A stretch of DNA of 64,000 nt from Collinsella aerofaciens ATCC 25986 (lineage in GTDB: Bacteria; Actinomycetota; Coriobacteriia; Coriobacteriales; Coriobacteriaceae), in the NCBI RefSeq assembly GCF_010509075.1, contig NZ_CP048433.1, forward strand, positions 124,001-188,000, given 5' to 3'. Of the stretch, positions 41,561-50,393 are shown one piece after another (the first letter of the stretch is position 1; every line of letters starts with the position of its first letter). Position numbers and translations under genes: made by a program. Below the pieces are notes generated by a model. That model ran no database searches. It saw nothing but the letters and a program-made list of their open reading frames with translations, and was not told where the DNA came from.

Positions 41561-42724
41561 ATGCAGGCATCGCAGCGTCTCGACCGCTTTGGCGCGGAGG
41601 TCTTCGCCTCGCTCAACAACAAGCTTCTCGCGCTGAAGGCTCAGGGCAAGACCATTTACAACATGAGCGTGGGCACGCCCGACTTTAAGCCGTACGACCA
41701 CGTGGTCGAGGCGCTCACGCAGGCAGCCCAAGATCCCGAGATGTGGAAGTATGCCCTGCGCGACCTGCCCGAACTCAAGCAAGCCGTGTGCGATTACTAT
41801 GAGCGTCGCTTTGGCGTTTCGGGCATTACGCCGTCTATGGTGCAGTCGTGCAACGGCACGCAGGAGGGCGTGGGCCATTTGGGCCTGGCCCTGCTCGATC
41901 CGGGTGACACCATTCTGGTTCCCGATCCGTGCTACCCGGTCTTTGAGGCGGGTGCCAAGATCGCCGATGCCAAGCTCGAATACTATCCGCTGGTTGCCGA
42001 GCATAATTACCTGCCCTATGTGGCGGGTATCGATCCCGAGGTGGCCGATCGTGCCAAGTATATGATCGTGTCGCTGCCCGCGAACCCGGTCGGCTCGGTG
42101 GGTACGCCCGAGGTCTACGAGGAGATTATCGCTTTCGCCCGCGAGCACGACCTGCTCATCGTCCATGACAACGCATACTCCGACATCGTGTTCGACGGCG
42201 AGCCGGGCGGCAGCTTCTTGCAGTATCCCGGCGCGCTCGAGGTGGGCGTTGAGTTCTTCTCGCTTTCCAAGTCGTTTAACGTCACCGGTGCCCGCATCGG
42301 CTTTTTGGTCGGTCGCGAGGATGTAGTCTCGGCCTTTGCCAAGCTGCGCGGCCAGATCGACTTCGGTATGTTCTTCCCGATCCAGAAGGCCGCCATCGCC
42401 TGCCTGAACGGTCCGCGCGATGAGGTCGAGGCGCAGCGTCTGAAGTACCAGGAGCGCCGCGATGCCCTGTGCGACGGTCTTGAGGGCCTGGGCTGGGAGC
42501 GTCCCAACGCGCATGGCTCTATGTTTGTGTGGGCCAAGCTTCCCGGTGGTCGCACCGATTCCATGGCGTTTTGCGAGGAGCTCATGGAGAAGGCCGGCGT
42601 TGTGGTGACGCCGGGCGCGAGTTTTGGTCCTTCGGGCGAGGGGCACGTGCGCATGGCGCTGGTCCTGCCGCCCGATCAGATCGCTTTGGCTGTCGAGGCC
42701 ATTCGCGAGGCGGGCCTGTATTAG
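41561..42724 (+). CDS. Class I/II PLP-dependent aminotransferase (PatA-like)
   Basis: The 387-residue fold-type I aminotransferase shows NMSVGTPDFKPYDHVVEAL, CNGTQEGVGHLGLALLDPGDTILVPDPCYPVF, LPANPVGSVGTPEVYEEI, HDNAYSDIVFDGE and the PLP-lysine site SLSKSFNVTGARIGFLVG. It resembles the group including LL-DAP aminotransferase, PatA and alanine aminotransferases. Because the window encodes the acetylated DAP route (dapH, dapL candidates), this enzyme could supply N-acetyl-DAP transamination, but it is not in that operon. ATG41561 follows AAAGGTGG just after the nadE terminator. Confidence 0.85.
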   Translation: MQASQRLDRFGAEVFASLNNKLLALKAQGKTIYNMSVGTPDFKPYDHVVEALTQAAQDPEMWKYALRDLPELKQAVCDYYERRFGVSGITPSMVQSCNGTQEGVGHLGLALLDPGDTILVPDPCYPVFEAGAKIADAKLEYYPLVAEHNYLPYVAGIDPEVADRAKYMIVSLPANPVGSVGTPEVYEEIIAFAREHDLLIVHDNAYSDIVFDGEPGGSFLQYPGALEVGVEFFSLSKSFNVTGARIGFLVGREDVVSAFAKLRGQIDFGMFFPIQKAAIACLNGPRDEVEAQRLKYQERRDALCDGLEGLGWERPNAHGSMFVWAKLPGGRTDSMAFCEELMEKAGVVVTPGASFGPSGEGHVRMALVLPPDQIALAVEAIREAGLY

Positions 42725-42867
42725 AAACCTGTTTCGGCCCGTCAATAGCTCGAAACCGATTTCGTGCAGTTATTTTACGAATACTGCAAACAATTTCGGT
42801 AAACGGTCGATTTTCGGCTGCGAATAGGGGCATAATCAAAGTCCCGATTGGATGTATTGGGATTACG

Positions 42868-42900
42868 ACAAGCCGCTCGGGTCGTTCCCGGGCGGCTTGT
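42868..42900 (+). promoter_or_regulatory. Leader hairpin upstream of ldh
   Basis: ACAAGCCGCTCGGG (42868-42881) and CCCGGGCGGCTTGT (42887-42900) form a 14-bp stem with one mismatch, ending 25 nt before the ldh start. CATAAT (42831-42836) upstream may be a -10 element. Terminator of the previous unit or an ldh leader structure. Confidence 0.5.
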
Positions 42901-42925
42901 TTGTGGAGAGAGATGGGAGTTTCTA

Positions 42926-43876
42926 ATGGTTAACGAGAAGAAGGTCGCTATTGTCGGCTGCGGTTTCGTCGGTTCGTCTTCGGCGTTCGCTCTGATGCAG
43001 AGCGGTCTGTTCTCCGAGATGGTCCTCATCGACGTGGACAAGAACCGCGCCGAGGGTGAGGCTCTGGATATCGCGCACGGCATGACGTTTGCCGAGCCGA
43101 TGAAGATCTACGCCGGCGATTATTCCGATGTCGCCGACGCCGCCATGATCGTCGTCACCGCTGGCGCTGCCCAGAAGCCCGGTGAGACCCGCCTGGACCT
43201 GGTCAACAAGAACGTTAACATCTTTAAGTCCATTATCCCCGAGATTAAGAAGTCCGGCTTCGACGGCATTCTGCTAATCGTCTCCAACCCGGTTGATGTT
43301 CTGACCTATGCTGCCATCAAGATGTCCGGCCTGCCCGAGGGCCATGTCATCGGCTCCGGCACCGTGCTCGACACTGGCCGTCTGCAGCAGATGCTTGGTG
43401 CCCACGTCGAGGTTGACCCGCGCGATGTCCAGGCCTATGTCATGGGCGAGCACGGCGACTCCGAGTTTGTCGCTTGGTCCAGCGCTCAGGTTGCTGGCGT
43501 TCCGCTGAACACCTTCTGCGAGCTTCACGGTCATCTGGAGCACGAGGCTGCCGAGAAGCGTATCGCCGAGGACGTCAAGAACTCCGCCTACACCATCATC
43601 GAGAAGAAGCACGCCACCTACTACGGCGTCGCCATGGCCGTCAAGCGCATCTGCACCGCCGTTATGCGCGATGAGCAGACCGTTCTGCCCGTTTCCTCGC
43701 TCATGGTGGGCGAGTATGGCCTGTCCGATCTGGCTATCTCCATGCCGACGGTCGTTGGCCGCGACGGCGTCGTCTGCCGCGTCCCCGTGCCGCTGAACGA
43801 TGACGAGCAGCATGAGCTCACCGCCTCCGCCAAGGCCCTCAAGGACATCATCGACAGCGTCGACTTCTCCTGCTAA
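42926..43876 (+). CDS. ldh: L-lactate dehydrogenase
   Basis: This enzyme reduces pyruvate to L-lactate, regenerating NAD+ in fermentation. The 316-residue protein has the NAD loop VAIVGCGFVGSSSAFALM, the acidic LIDVDKNRAEGEALDIAHG, VTAGAAQKPGETRLDLV (mobile loop with Arg), IVSNPVDVLTY, the active-site His in MGEHGDSEFVAWS and YYGVAMAVKRI. Gln in the loop favours lactate over malate dehydrogenase. ATG42926 follows GGGAGT, and a terminator lies 32 bp after the stop. Confidence 0.93.
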   Translation: MVNEKKVAIVGCGFVGSSSAFALMQSGLFSEMVLIDVDKNRAEGEALDIAHGMTFAEPMKIYAGDYSDVADAAMIVVTAGAAQKPGETRLDLVNKNVNIFKSIIPEIKKSGFDGILLIVSNPVDVLTYAAIKMSGLPEGHVIGSGTVLDTGRLQQMLGAHVEVDPRDVQAYVMGEHGDSEFVAWSSAQVAGVPLNTFCELHGHLEHEAAEKRIAEDVKNSAYTIIEKKHATYYGVAMAVKRICTAVMRDEQTVLPVSSLMVGEYGLSDLAISMPTVVGRDGVVCRVPVPLNDDEQHELTASAKALKDIIDSVDFSC

Positions 43877-43907
43877 ATCAAGCTCGCTAGAGCGAAAAGC
43901 TACAATG

Positions 43908-43943
43908 AAGGCGTCCGGGTCCACACGGCCCGGGCGCCTTTTT
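43908..43943 (+). terminator. ldh terminator
   Basis: AAGGCGTCCGGG and CCCGGGCGCCTT form a stem with one mismatch, followed by TTTT. A REP-like repeat begins at its end. Confidence 0.8.
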
Positions 43944-43973
43944 GGTGCAAAGTAACCTGACCCCAATGCACCA
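43943..43973. repeat. REP-like repeat, family 2, copy d
   Basis: TGGTGCA and TGCACCA arms enclose AAGTAACCTGACCCCAA. A nearly identical copy lies at 45154-45188 on the other side of the next gene. Confidence 0.65.
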
Positions 43974-43990
43974 TAGTTGATGGGAGGGCC

Positions 43991-45151
43991 ATGTCGGATT
44001 CGCCTAATTTTTTGACCTATGCCCAGACAGCGTTTGATCCGTTTGAGGAACGGCCGTTCTGCGCGGTGGATAGCCTGGTCTTTGCGTGGTTGTCCTATTT
44101 GCGTTTGCCGGGTGATATGGCGGAGCTGACGAACTGGCAGGGCCTAGACGTACGCGAGCTGCTGCGCGCCGAGTGCTACCAAGACATGATTGGCGACCTG
44201 TGGGATCCGGAGGGGAGTCGTGCCCTGTTGGAGGCTGTGGCAGCAAGCCCTCGCTACCGTGGCGTTCGTGTTTGCGGCTATCGTAGCGTGAGTGATGCCG
44301 AGACAACGGAGCAGTTTGCGGCCATGACGTTCCGATTTCCGGCGGGGTTTAGCTATCTTGCCTTCCGGGGGACCGACAGCACGATTGTGGGCTGGAAAGA
44401 GGACTTTAACATGGCGTTCCGGTGTCCTGTGCCGGCCCAGGAATCCGCGGCGCGTTATGTAGACGAGGCGGCGGATGCGATTGACGGGCCGCTTTTGTGC
44501 GGAGGTCATTCCAAGGGTGGAAACCTTGCGGTGTACGGTGCGGCGATGTGCCCCGATGTCGCCCGTGAGCGAATCGAACGGGCGTATTCCCATGATGGTC
44601 CGGGCTTCGTCGAGGAGTTTCTGAGCGGCAACGCCTTCGCCGATCTATCCGGTCGAATCGACAAGACGCTACCTCGGTCGTCGATCTTTGGCATGATGTT
44701 CGAGACACAGGAGGACTATGCCATCGTTGAGAGCACCGAGTTCAGCCTGCTTCAGCATAATCCCTTTAGCTGGGTGGTTGATGGTCGCGACTTCGTGTAC
44801 TGTGAGCGCCTGTCCGCCGGTGCTCGATACGTTGATGGCTCCATTCGCGAGATGCTGCTTGCGGTGTCGCCTAACGAGCGCGAGCGTTTTGTAGATGCGT
44901 TGTTCTCCGTGCTTGAGGCTACGGGTGCTGAGCGGTTTGCGGATATCGCTGGGAATCTGCGCGAGAGCCTGCCCGTGATGCTCCAGGCTGCGCAAGGCTT
45001 TGACAAGGATACGCGACGCTTTGTCTCGCAGACTATCGTTGCGATTCTTAAGTGTGCGCTTCTGCCCAAACGTCCCCAGATCGACATGCCCGCTGCCGGC
45101 AAGAGCTTGGCAGAACAGCTCGAGGCTTGGCAGTCCGAGCTCCTGCGCTAA
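43991..45151 (+). CDS. DUF2974 (Mbeg1-like) alpha/beta-hydrolase protein
   Basis: The 386-residue cytoplasmic protein resembles DUF2974 lipase-like proteins. FSYLAFRGTDSTIVGWKEDFNMAF matches the lipase substrate strand, GGHSKGGNLAVYGAAM is the nucleophile elbow (GHSKGGN, Ser in a GxSxG-type motif), YSHDGPGFVEEF follows, and ERFVDALFSVLEATG is in the helical tail. No signal peptide is present. The natural substrate is unknown. The gene is bracketed by two copies of a REP-like repeat and has its own weak RBS (GGGAGGGCC) before ATG43991. Confidence 0.8.
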   Translation: MSDSPNFLTYAQTAFDPFEERPFCAVDSLVFAWLSYLRLPGDMAELTNWQGLDVRELLRAECYQDMIGDLWDPEGSRALLEAVAASPRYRGVRVCGYRSVSDAETTEQFAAMTFRFPAGFSYLAFRGTDSTIVGWKEDFNMAFRCPVPAQESAARYVDEAADAIDGPLLCGGHSKGGNLAVYGAAMCPDVARERIERAYSHDGPGFVEEFLSGNAFADLSGRIDKTLPRSSIFGMMFETQEDYAIVESTEFSLLQHNPFSWVVDGRDFVYCERLSAGARYVDGSIREMLLAVSPNERERFVDALFSVLEATGAERFADIAGNLRESLPVMLQAAQGFDKDTRRFVSQTIVAILKCALLPKRPQIDMPAAGKSLAEQLEAWQSELLR

Positions 45152-45153
45152 CC

Positions 45154-45188
45154 ATTGGTGCAAAGCAACCTGTCCCCGATGCACCAAT
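45154..45188. repeat. REP-like repeat, family 2, copy e
   Basis: ATTGGTGCA and TGCACCAAT (9-bp arms) enclose AAGCAACCTGTCCCCGA, matching copy d. Confidence 0.65.
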
Positions 45189-45262
45189 CTTCGATGCGCC
45201 TGGGGCGGGATCGACCGCTATACTGGTTCGTGCCGAAATCGATCTAGAACGGAATGCCGTAT

Positions 45263-46267
45263 ATGAAAATCAATCACGCGATTCTGCATATCCTGGACTT
45301 TGACTCTGCCGTCAACGTTATGAGCCAGCGCGAGCTCGATATCGAGAGCCGCACCGTGCGTAATTTCGTAACCACGCACCTGCGGCGCGCTCGTACCTCG
45401 GCTGATAACAAGCGTGCCACGTTTGCCGAGAACTCCGCATTCGGCGGCGAGCTCAAGGGCTATTTCTTTGGTGAGCGTGAGTTCGTGGATCTGTCTCAGC
45501 AGATTGCGGAGTTCATCTCTTCCGAACTTACCAAGGCCGAGAAAGCCGAGTCCACTGACGTGCTTGTGGCGGACTTTGATGACGATGAGGATGCCCGCTG
45601 GTTTGCCGTGATGCTGCTGGGCTCCAAGCAGGCTTTTATGCACGAGGTGGGTCGCGAAGAGGGCGAGGTGCGCAACGACATTGCGCGCCACTACGCCATT
45701 CTGCCGAATCCCTCGCAAAAGGTGCCGAGCTATGCAATCGTGCGTGCAAGCACCATGGAGATCGGCTATGTGGATAAGAAGCGCAAGATTGCCGGCGAGG
45801 ATCGCATGCTCATTCCCGATGGCCTGCTGCAGTGCGACACGGGGGTATCGGGCAAGGAGGTCATCGACACCGTGACGCGTGTGGTCGAGGAAGTCGCCGA
45901 GGAGCACGGTGCCAACACGGCTGTAGCACTCGCCAAGGTTAAGGCTGCTGTTGCCGAGAAAGTTGAGGATGACGAGGAACTGCCCCCTTGGGATATCGTC
46001 GATGAGGTCTTTGAGGACGAGCCGGTTATCAAGGAGAGCGTGCGCGCGGCACTGACTGAGGAGAAGGTGCCTGAGCGTGTGCCCGTGGAGCGCAAGCAGG
46101 TCGAACGCGCGGCGGTGCGCAACCACAAGATCCGTACCGACACGGGCATCGAGATCAGCTTCCCGGCCGAGATGGGTTCGAACTCTGAGTACATCGAGTT
46201 TGTCAACGAGCCCAACGGCCTCATCTCCATCGAGCTCAAGAACATCGGAAGTATTGAGAATCGATAA
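45263..46267 (+). CDS. Nucleoid-associated protein (NA37/NdpA family)
   Basis: The 334-residue protein begins KINHAILHILDFDSAVNVMSQREL, typical of the NA37 family, then has a central domain (ADFDDDEDARWFAVMLLGSKQAFMHEV) and HYAILPNPSQKVPSYAIVRAS. A charged Glu/Val-rich helix-forming segment (about 205-275) precedes a C-terminal DTGIEISFPAEM...IEFVNEPNGLISIELKNIG region. Family members associate with the nucleoid; the precise role is unclear. ATG45263 with GGAA 8 nt upstream is preferred over ATG45254. A strong terminator follows. Confidence 0.78.
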   Translation: MKINHAILHILDFDSAVNVMSQRELDIESRTVRNFVTTHLRRARTSADNKRATFAENSAFGGELKGYFFGEREFVDLSQQIAEFISSELTKAEKAESTDVLVADFDDDEDARWFAVMLLGSKQAFMHEVGREEGEVRNDIARHYAILPNPSQKVPSYAIVRASTMEIGYVDKKRKIAGEDRMLIPDGLLQCDTGVSGKEVIDTVTRVVEEVAEEHGANTAVALAKVKAAVAEKVEDDEELPPWDIVDEVFEDEPVIKESVRAALTEEKVPERVPVERKQVERAAVRNHKIRTDTGIEISFPAEMGSNSEYIEFVNEPNGLISIELKNIGSIENR

Positions 46268-46291
46268 ACTGCTCTTGGACGTTGCAAAAAA

Positions 46292-46326
46292 CAAAGGCCG
46301 AAGCCTTTTGGGACTTCGGCCTTTTT
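46292..46326 (+). terminator. Terminator of the nucleoid-protein gene
   Basis: AAAGGCCGAAG (46292-46302) and CTTCGGCCTTT (46313-46323) form an 11-bp stem followed by more T residues. Confidence 0.88.
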
Positions 46327-46379
46327 TGTTTTCGGCTTGGTTGCTGACATTGCGCCGCAGGTTGAGCACACGTCAGCGA

Positions 46380-46477
46380 AAACGCCCCTAGGCGAGCAAG
46401 GTGACGCGAAAGAGGAGGGCATTGACCTTCTGGTTATGCCCGACGATTGAACGTCAGATTGCCGCCTAGGGGCGTTT
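46380..46477 (-). repeat. Structured 3'-end element, copy C
   Basis: Outer arms AAACGCCCCTAGGCG and CGCCTAGGGGCGTTT (15-bp perfect), middle stem TGACG/CGTCA, inner GGGCAT/ATGCCC. Read on the minus strand it shares CGTTCAATCGTCG and CTCCTCTTTC with copies A and B although the stem sequences differ. Confidence 0.7.
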
Positions 46478-46490
46478 GCAGCGTCGGGTC

Positions 46491-46518
46491 GTTACGGCGT
46501 TTGGTAAAACGCCGTAAC
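46491..46518 (-). repeat. 3'-end hairpin after dapH
   Basis: GTTACGGCGTTT and AAACGCCGTAAC form a 12-bp stem, 2 bp after the dapH stop and 13 bp before element C. The geometry matches ettA and element A. Confidence 0.75.
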
Positions 46519-46520
46519 TA

Positions 46521-47240
46521 TTAAAGCTGGCGCAGGCCCTCTTCCAGGCCGGTCTTGCTGTCGGTCTTCTCGTCGCGCATCTTGATGGCGCGGGCGGGGA
46601 CACCGGCCACGACGGCGCCGGCGGGGACGTCCTCGACGCACACGGCGCCGGCGGCAACTACAGCACCCTTGCCCACGTGCACGCCTTCCAGGACCACGGC
46701 GTTTGCGCCGATCATGACATCGTCCTCGATGATGACGGGCGTGGCGCTGGCGGGCTCCACAACGCCTGCCAGCACGGTGCCGGCGCCGATGTGGCAGTTC
46801 TTGCCCACGGTGGCGCGACCGCCCAGCACGGCGCCCATATCGATCATGGAACCCTCGCCGATAACGGAGCCGATGTTGATGATGGCGCCCATCATGATGA
46901 CGGCACGGTCGCCAATCTCGACGCGGTCGCGGATGATCGCGCCCGGCTCGATGCGGGCGTTGATGCCCTTAAGGTCGAGCATGGGCACGGCGGAGTTGCG
47001 GCAATCGTTTTCAACGTCGTAGTAATCGATGGAATCGGCATTGGCGTCCAGGATGGTCTTGAGCTCGTCCCAGTCGCCAAAGACGGTCTTGCCGCGACGG
47101 CCGCCGTAGACATGTGCGTCGCCCCAGGCAACCTTCATGCCCGGCTTCTCGCGCACGTACAGCTTGACGGGCGTCTTTTTGGGCGCGGTGGCGATGTAGT
47201 TGATAATCTCCTGTGCATCCATCTCGGCTGCGTTGCTCAT
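46521..47240 (-). CDS. dapH: Tetrahydrodipicolinate N-acetyltransferase
   Basis: This enzyme acetylates tetrahydrodipicolinate in the acetylase branch of the diaminopimelate/lysine pathway. The 239-residue protein has the short N-terminal DapH domain ([22 protein letters not shown]), then a left-handed beta-helix of hexapeptide repeats ([51 protein letters not shown]) and the acyl-CoA end [18 protein letters not shown]. Length and N terminus fit Bacillus DapH, not the longer succinyl-type DapD. It is the last gene of the riboswitch-controlled operon, 39 bp after dapB, with GGAGAG before its ATG. Confidence 0.92.
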   Translation of the reverse strand: MSNAAEMDAQEIINYIATAPKKTPVKLYVREKPGMKVAWGDAHVYGGRRGKTVFGDWDELKTILDANADSIDYYDVENDCRNSAVPMLDLKGINARIEPGAIIRDRVEIGDRAVIMMGAIINIGSVIGEGSMIDMGAVLGGRATVGKNCHIGAGTVLAGVVEPASATPVIIEDDVMIGANAVVLEGVHVGKGAVVAAGAVCVEDVPAGAVVAGVPARAIKMRDEKTDSKTGLEEGLRQL

Positions 47241-47279
47241 TTGCTATCTCTCCTTTGGGTGGATTCGGTTGATACCTGG

Positions 47280-48020
47280 TTAGGCAAACATGACCTTGTC
47301 GAACGTATAGAAGCCGGGTTCGCGGGTGACGAGCTTCTGCGCGGCTGCCAAGGCGCCGTTGACAAAGATCTGACGGCTCGTGGCGCGGTGGGTGAGCGTG
47401 ACCTCCTCGTCCTGGCCAAAGAAGCTCACCTCGTGCACGCCGGCGACGGTGCCGCCGCGCAGCGAGTGCATACCGATTTCCTTGGGATCGCGTGCTCCGC
47501 ACATGCCCTCGCGGCCATAGACGGGGTGGTAGCCTGCCTCGGGCTCGGCTTCGACGACGGCGTCGAGCAGTAGCTTGGCAGTGCCGCTGGGGGCGTCGAC
47601 CTTTTGGTTGTGGTGCGTCTCGACGATTTCGCAGTCAAAGCCGGGCAGCTCGCGTGTAGCCTGCGCTACCAGATGGCGCAGGGCTGCGATACCGATGGAG
47701 TAATTGCCCGAGTGCATAACGCGGGTGTTCTGGCCCAGCTCACGCAGGCGGTCCATCTGCTCGGGGGTGTAGCCTGTGGTGCCTGAGACCAACGCCGCGC
47801 CCGTGCGCTCGACATAGGCGACGACGGCGTCGAAGGTCGCGACGTTCGAGAAGTCGATGATGACGTCGGCAGCCGGTGCGTTCTCGAGCTCGCTCAAATC
47901 GAAGCCAATCTGGGCCACGATATCAAAAACGGGCTGCCCGGCGGCGTCGACAATGCCTTCGGCGGTAGTGCGGATGAGCGAGCCCATGCGGCCCGTTCCC
48001 ATAATGACGGTCTTAATCAA
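47280..48020 (-). CDS. dapB: 4-hydroxy-tetrahydrodipicolinate reductase
   Basis: This NAD(P)H-dependent reductase is the second dap-specific step of lysine biosynthesis. The 246-residue protein has the nucleotide loop MGTGRMGSLI, VIIDFSNVATFDAVV, SGTTGYTPEQ, and the catalytic block CEIVETHHNQKVDAPSGTAKLL with the conserved HH and Lys. It starts at TTG48020 within the dapA stop region (8-nt overlap), with GGGAG upstream, so translation is coupled to the preceding fusion gene. Confidence 0.93.
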   Translation of the reverse strand: MIKTVIMGTGRMGSLIRTTAEGIVDAAGQPVFDIVAQIGFDLSELENAPAADVIIDFSNVATFDAVVAYVERTGAALVSGTTGYTPEQMDRLRELGQNTRVMHSGNYSIGIAALRHLVAQATRELPGFDCEIVETHHNQKVDAPSGTAKLLLDAVVEAEPEAGYHPVYGREGMCGARDPKEIGMHSLRGGTVAGVHEVSFFGQDEEVTLTHRATSRQIFVNGALAAAQKLVTREPGFYTFDKVMFA

Positions 48021-50322
48021 GTAGACCAGCTCCCTTCAGAGCATCGGTAAGTGCGGCTCGCGTGTCGTCTGCCATGGGGCACAGCGGCATACGGTAGTTT
48101 GCCTCGATCATGCCCATCTGGGCGAGCGCTTCCTTGACGGGGATGGGGTTGACCTCGCTAAAGAGGGCGTTGATGAGCGGCTGGCCGGCAATCTGGATAT
48201 CGCGGGCGCGCGCTACGTCGCCGTCCAGATAAGCGCGGCACATGTCGTGTACAAGCTGCGGCTGCACGTCGGCCCACACGCTGATGGTGCCCGAAGCGCC
48301 CAGGCTCATGAGCGGCACTGTGAGTGCATCCTCGCCCGAGTACATGCGGAAATCGTCGGACAGCAGGTGGGCGATCTTGGCCGCGTAGGCGACGTTGCCC
48401 GAGGCCTCCTTGATGCCCATGATGTTGGGGTGCGCGGCTAGGCGCTCTACGTTGCGCTCGCTGATACCGCAGCCGCAGCGGCCGGGGATGTTGTACAGGA
48501 TGCAGGGGATGTCAACGGCATCGGCGACGGTCTTAAAGTGCTGATAGATACCCTCTTCGTTGGACTTGTTGTAGTAGGGGGTAATGAGCAGCAGGCCGTC
48601 GGCTCCCAAGCCCTGGTAAGTAAGCGACTTGGTGAGCATGGTCTGCGTGGAGTTGGAGCCTGAGCCGGCGATGACGGGGACGCGTCCTGCAACATGCTTG
48701 ACCACGGCGGCGACGACGGAGTTGTCCTCGTCATCGGTCATCGTGGCGCTCTCGCCGGTGGTGCCCAGGGTGAGAATGGCGTCGGTGCCATTTTGCAAGT
48801 GGAAATCGATAAGGCGCTCGAGCGCGTCAAAGTCGACACTGCCGTCCTTTTTAAACGGCGTAACCAGGGCGACGATTGAGCCCTCGAGATTGCGGATGTC
48901 CATGTTCTTCTCCTTCGCCTCCGCGATCTGGATGCGTTTGTTCCATTGAGCTGCGACTGCCAGGCGCTCGTCTTGGGCGCGACGGCGGGCGCTTTCGGCG
49001 CGCGACTTGGCCAGCAGCTCTCGGCCGCACGGCAGCACGTCGAGCGTGGAAAAGTAATCGCCCGGGCGCTCGGCGCGGCGGATGAGGTCGGCCGCGCCAT
49101 CGGGGCGCAGCAGGACCTCGGCGGAGCGCAGACGTCCGTTGTAGTTGTAGCCCATGGAGTAGCCATGCGCACCGGTATCGTGGATTACAAGCAGGTCACC
49201 CATGTCGATATGCGGCAGCTCGCGGTCGATGGCGAACTTGTCGTTGTTTTCGCACAGGTTGCCCGTGATATCGTACGTGTTCGTGACGGGAGCTGCGGAC
49301 TTGTCGGGGCCACCCGGCTGGCCCATCACTGTAACGTGGTGGTAAGCGCCATACATGGCAGGACGAATGAGGTCGACGGCACTTGCGTCCACGCCGATAT
49401 AGTCTTTGTAGATCCGCTTTTCGTGAATGGCCTTGGTGACCAGGCACCCGTAGGGGCCCATCATAAAGCGGCCCATCTCGGTGCAGATCGCCACATCGCC
49501 CATGCCGGCGGGAACCAGGATCTCGTCGTAGGCCGCGTGTACACCCTCGCCGATGGCGTGGATGTCATTGGCCTGCTGCTCGGGCAGGTAGGGGATACCC
49601 ACACCGCCGGACAGATTGATAAAGGCGACATGTGCACCGGTCTCGCGCTCCAGGCGCACGGCAAGTTCAAAGAGGATTCGCGCGAGCTTGGGGTAGTAAT
49701 CGTTGGTGACGGTGTTGCTGGCAAGGAAGGCATGGATGCCAAAGTCCTCGGCGCCCTTGGCCTTGAGCATGCGGAAGGCATCAAAGAGCTGCTCGGTGGT
49801 CATGCCGTACTTGGAATCGCCCGGGTTGTCCATAATGCCGTTGGAAAGCTGGAACAGGCCGCCCGGGTTAAAACGGCAGCTCACCGTCTTGGGGATGGGT
49901 CCCGCGACGCGCTCGTAAAACTCAATGTGGCTGATATCGTCGAAGTTGACGATGGCGCCCAACTTGTCGGCAAGCTCAAAGTCTGCCGCCGGCGTGTCGT
50001 TGGACGAGAACATGATGTCATGGCCGGTGATGCCCAGCGAGCGGGCGATCATGAGCTCGGTATAGCTCGAGCAATCGCAGCCGCAGCCGTATTCGTTGAG
50101 AATTGAGATAAGGGCCGGGTTGGGGTTGGCCTTGACGGCAAAGTACTCCTTAAACCCCGGGTTCCACGCAAAGGCGTCGCGCACTTCTTGCATGTTGCGG
50201 CGGATACCCGCCTCGTCGTATAGATGAAACGGCGTGGGGAACTGCTCGACGATATGCTCGAGTGTCTCCTTGTCCACAAACGGCTGCTTGGCCGCATATG
50301 CCTCGTTGGGGGTCAATGCCAT
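48013..50322 (-). CDS. lysA-dapA: LysA-DapA fusion: diaminopimelate decarboxylase plus 4-hydroxy-tetrahydrodipicolinate synthase
   Basis: A single 769-codon frame joins two lysine-pathway enzymes. The LysA-like PLP barrel (about 1-425) has EYFAVKANPNPAL (PLP lysine), CDCSSYTELMIA, INLSGGVGIPYL, CTEMGRFMMGPYG and GNLCENNDKFAIDRELP with the active-site Cys; YSMGYNYNGRLRSAEV closes it. After a charged linker (about 430-473), DapA starts at Met474: IVALVTPFKKDGSVDFDAL, LGTTGESATM, YYNKSNEEGIYQHF, YNIPGRCG and Schiff-base Lys in GIKEASGN. AAGGAG lies 7 nt before that internal ATG (48903), so free DapA of 296 residues may also be made. First gene behind the lysine riboswitch. Confidence 0.88.
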   Translation of the reverse strand: MALTPNEAYAAKQPFVDKETLEHIVEQFPTPFHLYDEAGIRRNMQEVRDAFAWNPGFKEYFAVKANPNPALISILNEYGCGCDCSSYTELMIARSLGITGHDIMFSSNDTPAADFELADKLGAIVNFDDISHIEFYERVAGPIPKTVSCRFNPGGLFQLSNGIMDNPGDSKYGMTTEQLFDAFRMLKAKGAEDFGIHAFLASNTVTNDYYPKLARILFELAVRLERETGAHVAFINLSGGVGIPYLPEQQANDIHAIGEGVHAAYDEILVPAGMGDVAICTEMGRFMMGPYGCLVTKAIHEKRIYKDYIGVDASAVDLIRPAMYGAYHHVTVMGQPGGPDKSAAPVTNTYDITGNLCENNDKFAIDRELPHIDMGDLLVIHDTGAHGYSMGYNYNGRLRSAEVLLRPDGAADLIRRAERPGDYFSTLDVLPCGRELLAKSRAESARRRAQDERLAVAAQWNKRIQIAEAKEKNMDIRNLEGSIVALVTPFKKDGSVDFDALERLIDFHLQNGTDAILTLGTTGESATMTDDEDNSVVAAVVKHVAGRVPVIAGSGSNSTQTMLTKSLTYQGLGADGLLLITPYYNKSNEEGIYQHFKTVADAVDIPCILYNIPGRCGCGISERNVERLAAHPNIMGIKEASGNVAYAAKIAHLLSDDFRMYSGEDALTVPLMSLGASGTISVWADVQPQLVHDMCRAYLDGDVARARDIQIAGQPLINALFSEVNPIPVKEALAQMGMIEANYRMPLCPMADDTRAALTDALKGAGLLD
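48910..48915 (-). promoter_or_regulatory. Internal Shine-Dalgarno before the DapA part
   Basis: AAGGAG on the minus strand, 7 nt upstream of ATG48903, inside the linker of the fusion gene. It could allow independent DapA translation. Confidence 0.6.
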
Positions 50323-50393
50323 GTCCCGTAAACCTCGCTATCCAGACGGCGCCATCTGCGCATCGAATCCGCATAGCGTGGACCCAATGTCCG

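Noticed and set aside
42800-42925. Rex (NADH-sensing) operator before ldh
   Set aside because: No TTGTGAA-N4-TTCACAA-like site was found.
48880-48930. Frameshift or assembly error joining lysA and dapA
   Set aside because: The linker frame is uninterrupted and both halves are intact with normal codon use; kept as a real fusion, although relatives should be compared.
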